Assembly: GCA_022843805.1 (NCBI GenBank)
Contig: JALHMY010000020.1
Coordinates: 45,077 to 109,076, forward strand
From: Fuerstiella sp.
Lineage (GTDB): Bacteria; Planctomycetota; Planctomycetia; Planctomycetales; Planctomycetaceae
DNA: 64,000 nt
Reading direction: 5' to 3'
The translations under genes and the position numbers were made by a program. Position 1 is the first letter of the stretch. Each line of letters opens with the position of its first letter. Below are positions 28,551 to 37,930 of the stretch, in pieces. The notes beneath the pieces were generated by a model. That model saw nothing but the letters and a program-made list of their open reading frames with translations, did no database searches and had not been told where the DNA came from.

Positions 28551-29897
28551 ATGAATATCTGGCGACTTGTGTTCCGGGAAATTCGGCACCGCCGACTGAA
28601 TTTCTTTCTTGGGATGCTCTCCGTTGCAATCGCTGTCGCAAGTGTGATTGCTGCAGACGTACTGCTCAGCGGTGATCGCGCAGCCACAGCGGAAATTCTG
28701 AATCAAAAGCAGGAGACTGTCGAAAAGGCTGTAGCTGCCCGACAGGAAGCTGTGAACAAAGCCGGCGCCGAACTGCAGGATATCATGCGGAAGACAATGC
28801 GCGAGCTGGGCTTTAACATTCTGATTCTCCCGGAGGATCAGGACCTGTCCGAGCTTCATCTGAACGGAACACTGTCAAAGACCATGCCGGAAGAGTATGT
28901 CGCGAAGCTGGCAGCGACCAGCATTGTGACGGTCAACCATCTCCTGCCGAGCGTTACCAAACGAATTCAGTGGCCGGAAAAGGACATGGAGATTATTCTT
29001 TTCGGGACTCGGGGCGAGGTTCCGATTATGCATTCATCGGAAAAGAAACCACTCCTTGACGCGGTCGCGCCGGGAACCATGGTGGTTGGACATCAGATTC
29101 ACACCAGACTTGGGCTCAAAAAGGGCGATCGGCTGACGCTGCTTGGGCGAGAGTTTACGGTTGCCACCCTGCATCCCGAACGCGGTTCCAGTGACGATGT
29201 CACCGTCTGGATCGACCTCGCACAGGCCCAGGAATTGCTCGGGCTGCAAAACCTGATCCATGCAATTCTGGCACTCGAATGTGAATGTGCAGGTGATCGC
29301 ATTACACAGATTCGCAGCGAAATCAGTCGCATTCTTCCGGGAACTCAGATTATTGAGCGATACTCTCAGGCACTGACAAGAGCGGAGGCTCGCGGCAAAG
29401 CCAAAGTGGTTGCCGAAAAGGCGCTGGAAGATGAAAAGGCCGCTGGTGCGATCACACTGAAGGAAGAACAGGAAGGACGCCGGGCAATTGAAATGCGACA
29501 TGAGCAATTTGCCGCAGTTCTCGTGCCGCTGGCGATTCTTGCGGCTTCGCTTTGGGTAGCCCTGCTGGCATTCGGAAATGCCCGACAGCGCACTTCAGAA
29601 ATTGGCATCCTGCGGGCCATAGGCCTGCGAGCAGGTCAGATTCAAACTGCGTTTCTGACAAGGGCCGCGTGTATCGGACTGTTCGGAGCGGTCTGCGGAG
29701 CTCTTCCCGGTATCGCTGTCGGCAGAATGCTTTCAACATCATCGATCGAGGGCGGACAGGCGGCGATGCAAACGGGCAGTTTCACAGTGCTGGTCCTTGT
29801 GATGGTGCTGGCTCCGCTGCTGTCCATCGTGGCCAGCTGGCTGCCGGCAATGGCCGTTTCCCGCATGGACCCTGCCCTGATTCTGCAGTCCGAATAG
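28551..29897 (+). CDS. MacB/FtsX-type ABC transporter permease
   Basis: 448 residues. One membrane segment near the N-terminus (FFLGMLSVAIAVASVIAADV) precedes a large extracytoplasmic region. Three more segments lie in the C-terminal 130 residues (LVPLAILAASLWVALLAFG, IGLFGAVCGALPGIAVG, VLVLVMVLAPLLSIVASW), the FtsX/MacB pattern. RQRTSEIGILRAIGLRAGQI is the conserved coupling-helix segment. Two charged helices (about 45-80 and 280-310) look like coiled coils. Such permeases move lipoproteins or substrates across the envelope by mechanical coupling, or act in sensing, rather than import. It pairs with the LolD/MacB-type ATPase 94 nt downstream. Confidence 0.88.
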   Translation: MNIWRLVFREIRHRRLNFFLGMLSVAIAVASVIAADVLLSGDRAATAEILNQKQETVEKAVAARQEAVNKAGAELQDIMRKTMRELGFNILILPEDQDLSELHLNGTLSKTMPEEYVAKLAATSIVTVNHLLPSVTKRIQWPEKDMEIILFGTRGEVPIMHSSEKKPLLDAVAPGTMVVGHQIHTRLGLKKGDRLTLLGREFTVATLHPERGSSDDVTVWIDLAQAQELLGLQNLIHAILALECECAGDRITQIRSEISRILPGTQIIERYSQALTRAEARGKAKVVAEKALEDEKAAGAITLKEEQEGRRAIEMRHEQFAAVLVPLAILAASLWVALLAFGNARQRTSEIGILRAIGLRAGQIQTAFLTRAACIGLFGAVCGALPGIAVGRMLSTSSIEGGQAAMQTGSFTVLVLVMVLAPLLSIVASWLPAMAVSRMDPALILQSE

Positions 29898-29991
29898 CGG
29901 AAACATCGTCACGAATTCAAAGTCAGCGCGTCGGGTACAGAGGTCCCTCCTTCTGCCCTCCACCGCTAAAGTCACGAAGGTATACCTGATC

Positions 29992-30675
29992 ATGTTGCTG
30001 GAACTGGAACGAGTGAACCGAAGTTATGTGGGCACCGCCGGTACAGTCAGGGCCGTGACGGATGTTTCTCTGCAGGTAGACTCTGGCCAGTTCATTGCAG
30101 TCTGTGGCCCCAGCGGATGTGGAAAATCGACATTGATGCTGATGGCGGGTGGACTCCTGAGACCGGACAGTGGTGAAGTCCGTGTATGCGGCCAGAATCC
30201 CTATCACATGTCGCCTGATGCTCGTGCATTGTTTCGGGGTCAGTCAATTGGTTTTGTCTTCCAGCAGTTTCATCTGGTTCCCTATTTGAGTGTTATAGAT
30301 AACGTGCTGGCACCTTCTCTGGCCGTGGATCTGCCCGATGCCCATGAGAGAGCCCTTCAGCTTCTGAAACGATTTGGCATGCAGCACCGCCTGAATCATG
30401 TTCCAGGAGAACTGAGCAGCGGCGAACGACAGCGCACTGCGCTGGCCAGGGCTCTCCTGAACCGTCCGAAACTGGTGCTTGCCGACGAACCAACGGGAAA
30501 TCTGGACCCGGACAACGCCGTCGCGGTACTGGACTTCCTGCAACAGTATTCTGACGAAGGAGGAGCGGTACTGCTGGTCACTCACGATGCGGCCGCGGCC
30601 GGGCGAGCACATCATATAGTTCGAATGTCAGAAGGAAGGGCTGAGGTTCAGGAATTGCTGACAAGTCCTGCGTGA
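29992..30675 (+). CDS. ABC transporter ATP-binding protein, LolD/MacB type
   Basis: 227 residues, the usual size. Walker A GPSGCGKST, Q-loop FVFQQFHLVPYLSV, signature LSSGERQRTALARAL, Walker B LVLADEPTGNLD, and H-loop LLVTHD. The Q-loop and DEPTGNLD mark the LolD/FtsE/MacB subfamily, matching the FtsX-type permease just upstream. It drives that permease from the cytoplasmic face. Confidence 0.93.
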   Translation: MLLELERVNRSYVGTAGTVRAVTDVSLQVDSGQFIAVCGPSGCGKSTLMLMAGGLLRPDSGEVRVCGQNPYHMSPDARALFRGQSIGFVFQQFHLVPYLSVIDNVLAPSLAVDLPDAHERALQLLKRFGMQHRLNHVPGELSSGERQRTALARALLNRPKLVLADEPTGNLDPDNAVAVLDFLQQYSDEGGAVLLVTHDAAAAGRAHHIVRMSEGRAEVQELLTSPA

Positions 30676-30946
30676 TCATCGCCGGTTGTCCACTTGTTTC
30701 CGGCAGACTGAGACAAAGAAACGGGACGCATCAGCGTTCTTCAGCTTTCCATTGAGATGAATTCCCCGTTAATCCCGGTTCAGGGTTCGCACGACTCGGT
30801 TGAGTACTCAGTTCTCCCGGCTTATGCTGTCGGTTTACGGGATCTCGGCAGTCCCGATCCAGAAATCTTCCGATTGGATCCGCTCAATGACCCTGCAATC
30901 AAAGCAATGGCACGGGCTGGCAAGCTCAGGCCGGGATTGCCGCCAA
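30676..30946. other. Gap before the double ModA-like gene
   Basis: Open frames cross this stretch in two phases, including an upstream extension of the ModA-like ORF to 30800, but the extension has no signal-like N-terminus and no ribosome site. I read it as an untranslated leader or internal promoter region. Confidence 0.35.
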
Positions 30947-32578
30947 ATGCGACGCACAGCCTGCTTCCGCGGTTCAGACAAAAACGTGCGGCGGTCAGGT
31001 CGGTTGAACATCATGTGGCTGATGCTGCTGGGTGCTGTGTCGCTGGTCATCCTGCTGACAGCGATGCTGAGGCAGAGTGGTCCAGGAAATGACAAGACTG
31101 TCCAGCCATTGAAGGTTTACTGTGCCGCAGGCCTCAGAGGCCCAATGGAGAAGATTGCCGATCAGTACCGCAGGGAATACGGAGTAGAAATCAATCTGCA
31201 GTTTGGCGGCTCAAATTCGCTGCTGAACCAGATTGAAGTCAATAAATTTGACACGGGCGACCTCTTTCTGGCTGCTGACGGAATCTATACGGAACAGGCC
31301 GTCGCGAAGGGGCTGGCGGCAGAAACCATCCCTGTTGCTGCGATGCAGGTCGTGGTGGTGGTTAAAAAGGGGAACCCGCTGAAGATCACTTCACTGGATG
31401 ATCTGGTCAGGGAAGAAATCACTGTGTCCGTTCCTGATCCTGATCAGGCCGCTGTGGGAATGGCGGCGAAAAAGCTTCTGATGGAACTTCCAATTAATGG
31501 CACAAATCGCTGGCAGCAGCTGGAACAGCAGGTCACTCGCTCCGGAGTGTTTAAGCCAACAGTGAATGATGTGGCGAATGATGTCAAAATTGGAGCAGCA
31601 GACGCGGGTGTCATCTGGGACTTTCTGGCAGCGTCTCCCGGTTTTCGCAGTGATCTGGAAATCGTGCCTCTGCCTGAGCTTCAGGGGGAAGGCAGTCTTG
31701 TTCAAATTGCCGTCCTGAAATCCAGCCTGCAACCGACCGCCGCACTGCGATTTGCTCGCTATATGACTGCCAGCGATCGCGGAATGGCTGAATTTAAGGA
31801 AGCCGGTCTCACTCCCGCTGAAAGTGACCAATGGGAAGAACGCCCCTCCATCACGTTCTTTTGCGGAGCCGTCAATCGCCGGGTTGTGGATCAGCTGATT
31901 CGCGAATTCAGTGAGCGTGAGGGAGTTGAAGTCAACACGATTTATGACGGGTGCGGAACGCTGACGGGACGAATGAAGACTATCGAAGGTCAGAGAACTG
32001 ACCTTGGCTTTCCGGATGTGTATATGGCCTGCGATCGATACTATCTGGATAACGTGGCAGACTGGTTTCAGGAAGCTGCGAATGTCTCGTCGGCCGAAAT
32101 TGTCATCGTAGTGCCCAAAGGCAGCAACAAGGTAACCGCACTTGCCGATCTGGTCAAACCGGGAATTCGGGTCGCCATCGGTGAACCTGATCAGTGCACA
32201 ATTGGTGCTCTCACTCGTCGATTGCTGGTCAACGAAGGACTATACGACAGCCTGAAGAAGAAACAGACAGACCCAAATGAAGTCGTGGTGGAAAAACCAT
32301 CGTCGGCCCTGCTGATTCCTGATGTTCTGTCAGGCCATGCCGACGCAGCCGTGGCTTACATCACAGACACGTTATCAAACCGGGAACAGATCGATATCGT
32401 ACACATTGGCTCTTCGCAGAACATGGCCATACAGCCGCTGAGCATCGCCCGCACCAGTGCTCATAAGGTTCTGGTGCGACGCCTGTACAATCGGATCACA
32501 GGTTCCCCGGAAGCATTTCGCAACGCCGGGTTCGAGTTTAAGTTCGCAACTTCTGTTGAAAAGGCCGCCGGGCGATGA
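30947..32578 (+). CDS. Double ModA-like periplasmic binding protein (two domains in one chain)
   Basis: 543 residues from the Met at 30947, which gives a basic N-region and the segment MWLMLLGAVSLVILLTAM as signal or anchor; the Met at 31013 is an alternative. Two ModA-type type II binding domains follow in tandem: KVYCAAGLRGPMEKIADQY starts the first and ITFFCGAVNRRVVDQLIREF the second, each followed by the family's FGGSNSLLNQI or YDGCGTLTGRM, and by DLFLAADGIY or DVYMACDRYY. The usual ModA has one domain of about 240 residues. The family binds molybdate, tungstate or sulfate-like oxyanions; the ligand here is not known. The stop overlaps the ModB-like start by 4 nt. The fusion may place two sites near one permease. 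Confidence 0.85.
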   Translation: MRRTACFRGSDKNVRRSGRLNIMWLMLLGAVSLVILLTAMLRQSGPGNDKTVQPLKVYCAAGLRGPMEKIADQYRREYGVEINLQFGGSNSLLNQIEVNKFDTGDLFLAADGIYTEQAVAKGLAAETIPVAAMQVVVVVKKGNPLKITSLDDLVREEITVSVPDPDQAAVGMAAKKLLMELPINGTNRWQQLEQQVTRSGVFKPTVNDVANDVKIGAADAGVIWDFLAASPGFRSDLEIVPLPELQGEGSLVQIAVLKSSLQPTAALRFARYMTASDRGMAEFKEAGLTPAESDQWEERPSITFFCGAVNRRVVDQLIREFSEREGVEVNTIYDGCGTLTGRMKTIEGQRTDLGFPDVYMACDRYYLDNVADWFQEAANVSSAEIVIVVPKGSNKVTALADLVKPGIRVAIGEPDQCTIGALTRRLLVNEGLYDSLKKKQTDPNEVVVEKPSSALLIPDVLSGHADAAVAYITDTLSNREQIDIVHIGSSQNMAIQPLSIARTSAHKVLVRRLYNRITGSPEAFRNAGFEFKFATSVEKAAGR

Positions 32579-33462
32579 GCAGACCATCCCCGGACGAATC
32601 CGGTTATCCAGTCAATGCAGCCAGCATTCGACTGTCGAACGCCGTTTTCTTTATCTCGCTTGGCATTCTGGCCGGGGCTTACGTACTGTTGATCGTCGGT
32701 ATGCTGGTGGCCGACACATACTATATGACCAGCCATACAGCCAGTGCGGCTGCTGACGCTGACGCTGACGCTGGCTGGTACGCAGGACTCGTCCGAGGCC
32801 CTCTTGGCAGGGCTCTGGCTGACAGCAAAATCCGATATTCGATCTGGCTGAGCCTCATTACATGTACTTTGTCGGCTGTACTTTCACTGCTCGTCGCGGT
32901 TCCGGCCGGCTATCTGATGTCGCGGCATCGGTTCCCCGGTCGACGGCTGCTGGATGCAGTGCTCGATGTTCCCATTGTTCTTCCTCCACTGGTCATTGGA
33001 CTCAGCCTTCTGATTCTGTTTCAGTATCCGCCGCTGAGTTATCTTGCCCGACAGATTGTTTATCAGATTCCGGCCGTTGTGCTGGCTCAGTTTTCTGTCG
33101 CCTGCGCGTTTGCGGTCAGAACCATGAAGGCAACGTTTGATCATATTGATCCCCGGTGCGAGCAGGTTGCCATTTCTCTTGGATGCAGTCGAGTCCAGGC
33201 GTTCGGCTGGGTCGTTCTTCCGGAGGCAGGCCGAGGCATGATGACAGCCTTTACGCTCGCCTGGGCAAGGTCTCTGGGTGAGTTTGGACCACTGCTGATC
33301 TTTGCCGGAGCCACACGCATGAAAACCGAAGTTTTATCCACGTCGGTCTTCCTGGAAATGAATGTGGGAAACATTGACATGGCGGTGGCGGTCTCCATGA
33401 TCATGGTTGTCGCCGCTATGCTTGTACTGATTCTGACCCGGCTGTGTGGAACTCCCGCGTGA
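32575..33462 (+). CDS. ModB-like molybdate-type ABC permease
   Basis: 295 residues with about six membrane segments. VFFISLGILAGAYVLLIVGM begins the first. A repeat of GCTGAC codons gives ADADADAG before SIWLSLITCTLSAVLSLL. The cytoplasmic coupling loop is EQVAISLGCSRVQAFGWVVLPEAGRGM, where the EAA-type Gly sits at GCS. GEFGPLLIFAG is typical of ModB/CysT-type permeases. It pairs with the double ModA-like protein (4-nt overlap) and the ModC-like ATPase 69 nt downstream. Confidence 0.88.
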   Translation: MSRPSPDESGYPVNAASIRLSNAVFFISLGILAGAYVLLIVGMLVADTYYMTSHTASAAADADADAGWYAGLVRGPLGRALADSKIRYSIWLSLITCTLSAVLSLLVAVPAGYLMSRHRFPGRRLLDAVLDVPIVLPPLVIGLSLLILFQYPPLSYLARQIVYQIPAVVLAQFSVACAFAVRTMKATFDHIDPRCEQVAISLGCSRVQAFGWVVLPEAGRGMMTAFTLAWARSLGEFGPLLIFAGATRMKTEVLSTSVFLEMNVGNIDMAVAVSMIMVVAAMLVLILTRLCGTPA

Positions 33463-33531
33463 CCGCCGAGCCGATCCCTGACCGAACTGAGATTTTATCT
33501 TCCTGCCTGCAGGCACACGTCAGACACCTCT

Positions 33532-34179
33532 ATGATTAGTATCGAAAACGTCTGTATTCATGCAGGAAAGTTTCGACTTGAGAATATCTGCCTCTCAATT
33601 CCGTCAGGGCAGTTCGGCGTGCTGATGGGACGCACCGGCTGCGGCAAGACGACCATCCTTGAATCCATTATTGGTCTGCGTCGCATTCAAAGCGGTCGAA
33701 TTCGTCTGTTTGACCAGGATGTGACCGACATGAATCCCGCAGCCCGCGGAGTAGGATATGTGCCTCAGGATGGGGCTCTGTTTTCGGGCATGACGGTTCG
33801 TGATCATCTGGCTTTTGCCCTGATGATTCGCCGGGCTGGCAGCCGTCAGATTCAGCAGCGAGTGGACGAACTGGCCGACCTGCTGGGTATTTCACACCTG
33901 CTGAAGCGAACGCCCGCAGGACTTAGCGGAGGTGAACGTCAGCGAGTTGCTCTGGGGCGAGCACTGTCATTTCGTCCCCGGGTCCTGTGCCTCGATGAAC
34001 CGCTCAGCGCTTTGGACGCAGAAACTCGGAGCCAGATGTGCGAACTGCTGAAATCGGTGAGCCGAAAGACTCACGTGACAACTCTGCATGTCACGCACAA
34101 CCCGGAGGAAGCAGAATTGCTGGGCGAATGTCGGTTGCAGTTTGCTGACGGAAAAATTGAATGTCTGACAAAGGCCTGA
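33532..34179 (+). CDS. ModC-like ABC ATP-binding protein, short form
   Basis: 215 residues. Walker A GRTGCGKTTIL, signature LSGGERQRVALGRAL, Walker B VLCLDEPLSALD and H-loop LHVTHN are intact. At 215 residues it lacks the C-terminal TOBE/MOP regulatory domain that full ModC (about 350 residues) uses to sense molybdate. It is the last gene of the 27.1-34.2 kb unit and drives the ModB-like permease. Confidence 0.88.
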   Translation: MISIENVCIHAGKFRLENICLSIPSGQFGVLMGRTGCGKTTILESIIGLRRIQSGRIRLFDQDVTDMNPAARGVGYVPQDGALFSGMTVRDHLAFALMIRRAGSRQIQQRVDELADLLGISHLLKRTPAGLSGGERQRVALGRALSFRPRVLCLDEPLSALDAETRSQMCELLKSVSRKTHVTTLHVTHNPEEAELLGECRLQFADGKIECLTKA

Positions 34180-34211
34180 TTCGAACGCAAAACGGGTTTC
34201 AGAACTAAGAA

Positions 34212-34310
34212 CCTGGAAAACAATAAGTTACCGCCATAGTCGCCTTTCGCTCCGCGAAAGTGCATCCTTTTGCGGAGCAAAAGGCGACACTTATTGTTTG
34301 ACAGCGCCTA
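34212..34310. repeat. 99-bp palindromic repeat element, copy A
   Basis: Same 99-base sequence as 58411-58509 but in the opposite orientation, matching at 96 of 99 positions. An inner inverted repeat (arms of 22, 20 matching) surrounds a 6-base loop and would form a strong hairpin; short outer arms AATAAGT/ACTTATT flank it. It lies between the convergent 3' ends of the ModC-like gene and the Cys/His-hydrolase-like gene. Confidence 0.9.
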
Positions 34311-34358
34311 AGAACCTCTGACAAACCTGCGTGCGCCACCGAGGTTTCGTCAGGCGTT

Positions 34359-35363
34359 CTAAATCATTTCACGCTGAAAGAGAGCATCCACATCAACCCA
34401 GCCCCACAGGTATCGCGTTCCGGCGTCCGGCTGAAACCTGCTCGATCCCATACCCAAAAGGGTCATCGTTCCAGTCTGCGAATTGAATGCTCGCGGCTGG
34501 TAACAGGATCCAAACCCGTCACCCTGACCGGAATCGGCTGTCTTCCAAACCGGTGTGGAAGCATCAATCACGATCCCCACATGGCCAAAGTCACTGCCAC
34601 CGGAAGATTTTCGCAGCACATAGATATCGCCTGGCAGAGGAAACCCGCATCCGTATCGAAACGGATGCCAGATTGCTCCTCTGGAACCTCGGGCAACTTC
34701 GAGTGCTTCGGCATACTCCTTCCACTGAGTCAGGGAGGGTTTTGCTGCAAACTGCTGTCCGTTAACCTTGATTCCAACCGTCATGTCGGCAGGTTTGTCA
34801 CCTCCCACACGTTCAAGCACGTAGCCGGGCAACTCCCCACAGTTGGTTGTTTTGCCCTTGTACACAGGAGGTTCTTTTCCTGGGTTCTGCTTGCGGTACA
34901 GATCCGCAACGGCCTTCTTTAATGCGTCTGACGGAGGGCCGTTCGGAAAGTTGGACTTATCGGCCGGATTGGATGTCAGTCCCAGTCCCTGAACCACATT
35001 CAGAATTTCCTGACGCAGTGCGGTCAGTCCGGGAACTCTCCATTCGATTCTGGCGTTAGAAAAATCCGTGCTGTTTCCGGATCTCATTTCGCCCCTGCCG
35101 CAAACATTGGCCGTATCGTTTGCGAACCAGGGAGCGTTGAACAATTTGATCCCATGCCCGTCACCAAATCTCGCCGTATCCTGGTTTTCAATGTAGACAA
35201 CACCTGTGGAAGGTGATCTCCAAAACGTGCCTTTTATGGCCATTCCCGTTCTGTGCCAGTCAGCGGCAGCAGAGATGATTGCTTCCTGGTTATGGAAATC
35301 CAGAAACAGGCGTGCTCGTGTAAATGCCCCGTTACTTCCCCGAACACCGATCTTTAGCAACAT
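34359..35363 (-). CDS. CHAP/NlpC-like putative hydrolase, uncharacterised N-domain
   Basis: 334 residues, no signal peptide or membrane segment. In the C-terminal half TTNCGELPGYVLERVG carries a candidate catalytic Cys, and GDIYVLRKSSGGSDFGHVGI a candidate His: the Cys-then-His order and spacing fit NlpC/P60 or CHAP papain-like folds, which cleave peptide bonds in peptidoglycan or act as toxins. The first 110 residues are unrecognised. The gene stands alone, facing the ModC-like gene. With no export signal, a secreted effector or phage-type lysin is only a guess. Assignment rests on two motifs. Confidence 0.55.
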   Translation of the reverse strand: MLLKIGVRGSNGAFTRARLFLDFHNQEAIISAAADWHRTGMAIKGTFWRSPSTGVVYIENQDTARFGDGHGIKLFNAPWFANDTANVCGRGEMRSGNSTDFSNARIEWRVPGLTALRQEILNVVQGLGLTSNPADKSNFPNGPPSDALKKAVADLYRKQNPGKEPPVYKGKTTNCGELPGYVLERVGGDKPADMTVGIKVNGQQFAAKPSLTQWKEYAEALEVARGSRGAIWHPFRYGCGFPLPGDIYVLRKSSGGSDFGHVGIVIDASTPVWKTADSGQGDGFGSCYQPRAFNSQTGTMTLLGMGSSRFQPDAGTRYLWGWVDVDALFQREMI

Positions 35364-35479
35364 ACCTTTTTCTCTAAAAACAGGGACAACAGCTCCAATA
35401 TCACCCTATTATCCGCAAATCAGGTTTTCGGTTGCGTGAAATCCGGACGAAATCGCAGAACCAGGTTTATCTGCGTGTT

Positions 35480-37930
35480 TCATCTTTTACTGAACACCAG
35501 GAATTCGGTCGCCTGAAGAATTTGTTCAGTAAATTCCCGCCTTTCGGTATGGCTGGCACTGATGGAGATATGGCGGGCCAGCGAGAGAGCCGTCCAGATT
35601 TCAAGTTCGGATTCTCGGGCCTGATTCGCCTGCCAGTCCTCAGCCATCTTCGAAGCGAACAGTCGCAGGTTGCGTGCCACGCTGGAACGACGAATTGACT
35701 GTTCCAGGACATGAGCAACAAAATTCCCGACGTCCAGCAGGGATGGTCCACGACAGCACAAATCCAGATCCAGGATCCACAGCCGACCGTCGTCAACGAG
35801 AATCTGGTCGGGGTACAGATCCCTGTGAATACAGCGACTTTCCTGCACTTCAATTCGTTCGGACAGCACGTGGCATCGATCAAACACTCGGTCGATTCGC
35901 AGCCTCAGATCCGGTCGCTTCATACCGGCAGCCACAAGACGGTCTCGAAGAATTGTCAGCTCGTCCGTTAAAGTGTGACATCGTTCCATCCGAATACTGG
36001 CATGATGCAGCTTTCGCACGGCCGCATTCACCCGACTCGCCAGTACATCACTGTTGTCCTCTTCAATGACTGAAGTCAGTGCCCGACCGCTGACCATTGG
36101 CTGCAGCCACATGTGCAGTTCCGGGATAACGCCCAGAGGCCGGGGCACGCTGATGCCGTCTGCACTTTCGCTGTCAAATCCCATATCGTGCAGCTGAACC
36201 TGAGTATCGCAGCTGCGAACGTCAAGCCCGCGAGCTCGCACCTTTCCCAGAATGGTTCGATATCCGCCGGGCATGGAATCGTCACAAAGTTCATAAGCAA
36301 TCAGACAGCGACGTCCCGGCTTATGTCTTAACAGCTTCACAGACTGAACCCTGAATTCTGATCTGCTGATATGGCGCATCGCTTTTGTAATAGCGATACT
36401 CATCGCTGCGAGATCAAACGCAGGACCCAGGAATAACAACTTCTCGTCTTTGGAGATCTCCTGCCAGCCAGTCACTTCCGGCGAAGCTGAGCGAAGTGCG
36501 TCAGTGGGTCGATGTGCCCTGTCAATTTTTCGCACACTGACGGACCCGGAAAACCGGGACGCCGGATTTGACGCATCGGGCGCTTCTTTGCGTCTGCTTT
36601 CAGGAAATCTGTATCTGCCGCCGGACTGACAAACGCCACCTCGCTGATTGAGCCGATCTGACGCAAGCTGCATCAGTTGTTTTGCTGCTTCCGGCCAGTT
36701 CTTCATGCCGCGCCGAAACGGAAGCGGCACACATCGCAGAAGGCCCGCAGCAACATGAGCATTCAAGGTGTGCTGATCACCTCTGTTGCTGGAGTTGAGC
36801 CAGGCGTCCTCAAAGTGTTTCTGACAATTCTGAATAACATCCGAACGAGCTTCTTCACAAACCTGAAAGAACAGCAGCTTGGCCAGAAAATTGCCAGCAT
36901 CCTGTTCCGGCTGACCGGCCCCGGCCTCATCAAAATCAATCATCCGAGCGGAATTCGCGTTTACAATCACCTGACCGGGACAATAGTCACCGTGAATGCA
37001 GACGAGCGATTCGCGATTTGAGGCGAATCGCTGTTCCAGTAAAGCGACAGCTTCCGTGGCTGCAGGCGCCAGTTTCGGACACAATATGGCGATATCCTCT
37101 GCAAGCGTCGATAAACGATATTCTGCCACTGGCAGGCGAACCGTGGGTAAACCACAACCATGCAGCTTTGTCAGTATCTCTGCAGCCTGTCGTACAGCTG
37201 TTGATAGCCGGGTGGAAATTCCAGTGCTGACAGACGACTCATTACGGATCAGATCAGCAAGAGTGTTACCAGCCTGCCACTCGAAAGCCATCAGCCGATG
37301 TCGCGAATGCACCCCCAGACAGCGAGCACCCGGGAGATCGACGTCGCTCAGTCGTAATTCAGCCTGCAGGCTGGCTCTCTGAAATGTGTCCCGACTGTAG
37401 CCTTTAAGAACGAATCGCGGTTTTCCATCCACGTCGCCTCGCAATACAAACCGGCGCATTGGACGATAGGCAAGCCGATGAAATGTCGCATGATACCATT
37501 CCGGATGGCGTTTCAGAACGGGCCGCAACATCGGGATAATCTGCTCACCATTCAGCAGAGGCCGAAGACACCGAAGTCTTCGATCTTCCGGAAAGCAAAC
37601 GACCGAAATCCTGCTTCCGTCGATCTCAGTATTCTCATATTGCTCCAGCCTGGCAGCATTCACCTGTCTCTGCTTTTCCCAGCTACTGTGACTCATTGCC
37701 GTGACCAGCAGTTCGCGTACTATGCCGGCCACGGTCGCCCTGCAAAGCACCAGGCAGCGGCGGCCCGGCTTGTACCGGATGTACTGAATCCGGACACTGG
37801 TGACCGAACCTCCGAAGATTCTCGCCTGCGTGTTCAGGGTGTCGCACAGTGCGGACTCATCCAGAATCACACCAAGTCCCGGCAGATCACCATCACGGCG
37901 TACCAAATCAGCTTCACACGGCAACAGCAT
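35480..37930 (-). CDS. Tandem-duplicated aminoglycoside-phosphotransferase-like kinase
   Basis: 816 residues. Both halves carry an APH/choline-kinase-type fold: HGDYCPGQVIVN with MIDFDEAGAGQ in the first, and HRDLYPDQILVDD with ILDLDLCCRGP in the second, the catalytic loop and metal-binding Asp. Each half also has a KPGRRCL motif in its N-lobe region, so this is an internal duplication. Both active sites look intact. The Met at 37930 was chosen over 37996 because it overlaps the exporter gene by only 17 nt and has AGGAAAC upstream. It is the last gene of the glycosyltransferase/exporter operon, so it may phosphorylate a sugar or lipid-linked intermediate. A resistance role is unlikely from context. 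Confidence 0.82.
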   Translation of the reverse strand: MLLPCEADLVRRDGDLPGLGVILDESALCDTLNTQARIFGGSVTSVRIQYIRYKPGRRCLVLCRATVAGIVRELLVTAMSHSSWEKQRQVNAARLEQYENTEIDGSRISVVCFPEDRRLRCLRPLLNGEQIIPMLRPVLKRHPEWYHATFHRLAYRPMRRFVLRGDVDGKPRFVLKGYSRDTFQRASLQAELRLSDVDLPGARCLGVHSRHRLMAFEWQAGNTLADLIRNESSVSTGISTRLSTAVRQAAEILTKLHGCGLPTVRLPVAEYRLSTLAEDIAILCPKLAPAATEAVALLEQRFASNRESLVCIHGDYCPGQVIVNANSARMIDFDEAGAGQPEQDAGNFLAKLLFFQVCEEARSDVIQNCQKHFEDAWLNSSNRGDQHTLNAHVAAGLLRCVPLPFRRGMKNWPEAAKQLMQLASDRLNQRGGVCQSGGRYRFPESRRKEAPDASNPASRFSGSVSVRKIDRAHRPTDALRSASPEVTGWQEISKDEKLLFLGPAFDLAAMSIAITKAMRHISRSEFRVQSVKLLRHKPGRRCLIAYELCDDSMPGGYRTILGKVRARGLDVRSCDTQVQLHDMGFDSESADGISVPRPLGVIPELHMWLQPMVSGRALTSVIEEDNSDVLASRVNAAVRKLHHASIRMERCHTLTDELTILRDRLVAAGMKRPDLRLRIDRVFDRCHVLSERIEVQESRCIHRDLYPDQILVDDGRLWILDLDLCCRGPSLLDVGNFVAHVLEQSIRRSSVARNLRLFASKMAEDWQANQARESELEIWTALSLARHISISASHTERREFTEQILQATEFLVFSKR

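Noticed and set aside
32740..32780. Repeated GCTGAC hexamers as a regulatory repeat
   Set aside because: They lie in frame within the ModB-like gene (ADADADAG) and are a short codon repeat.
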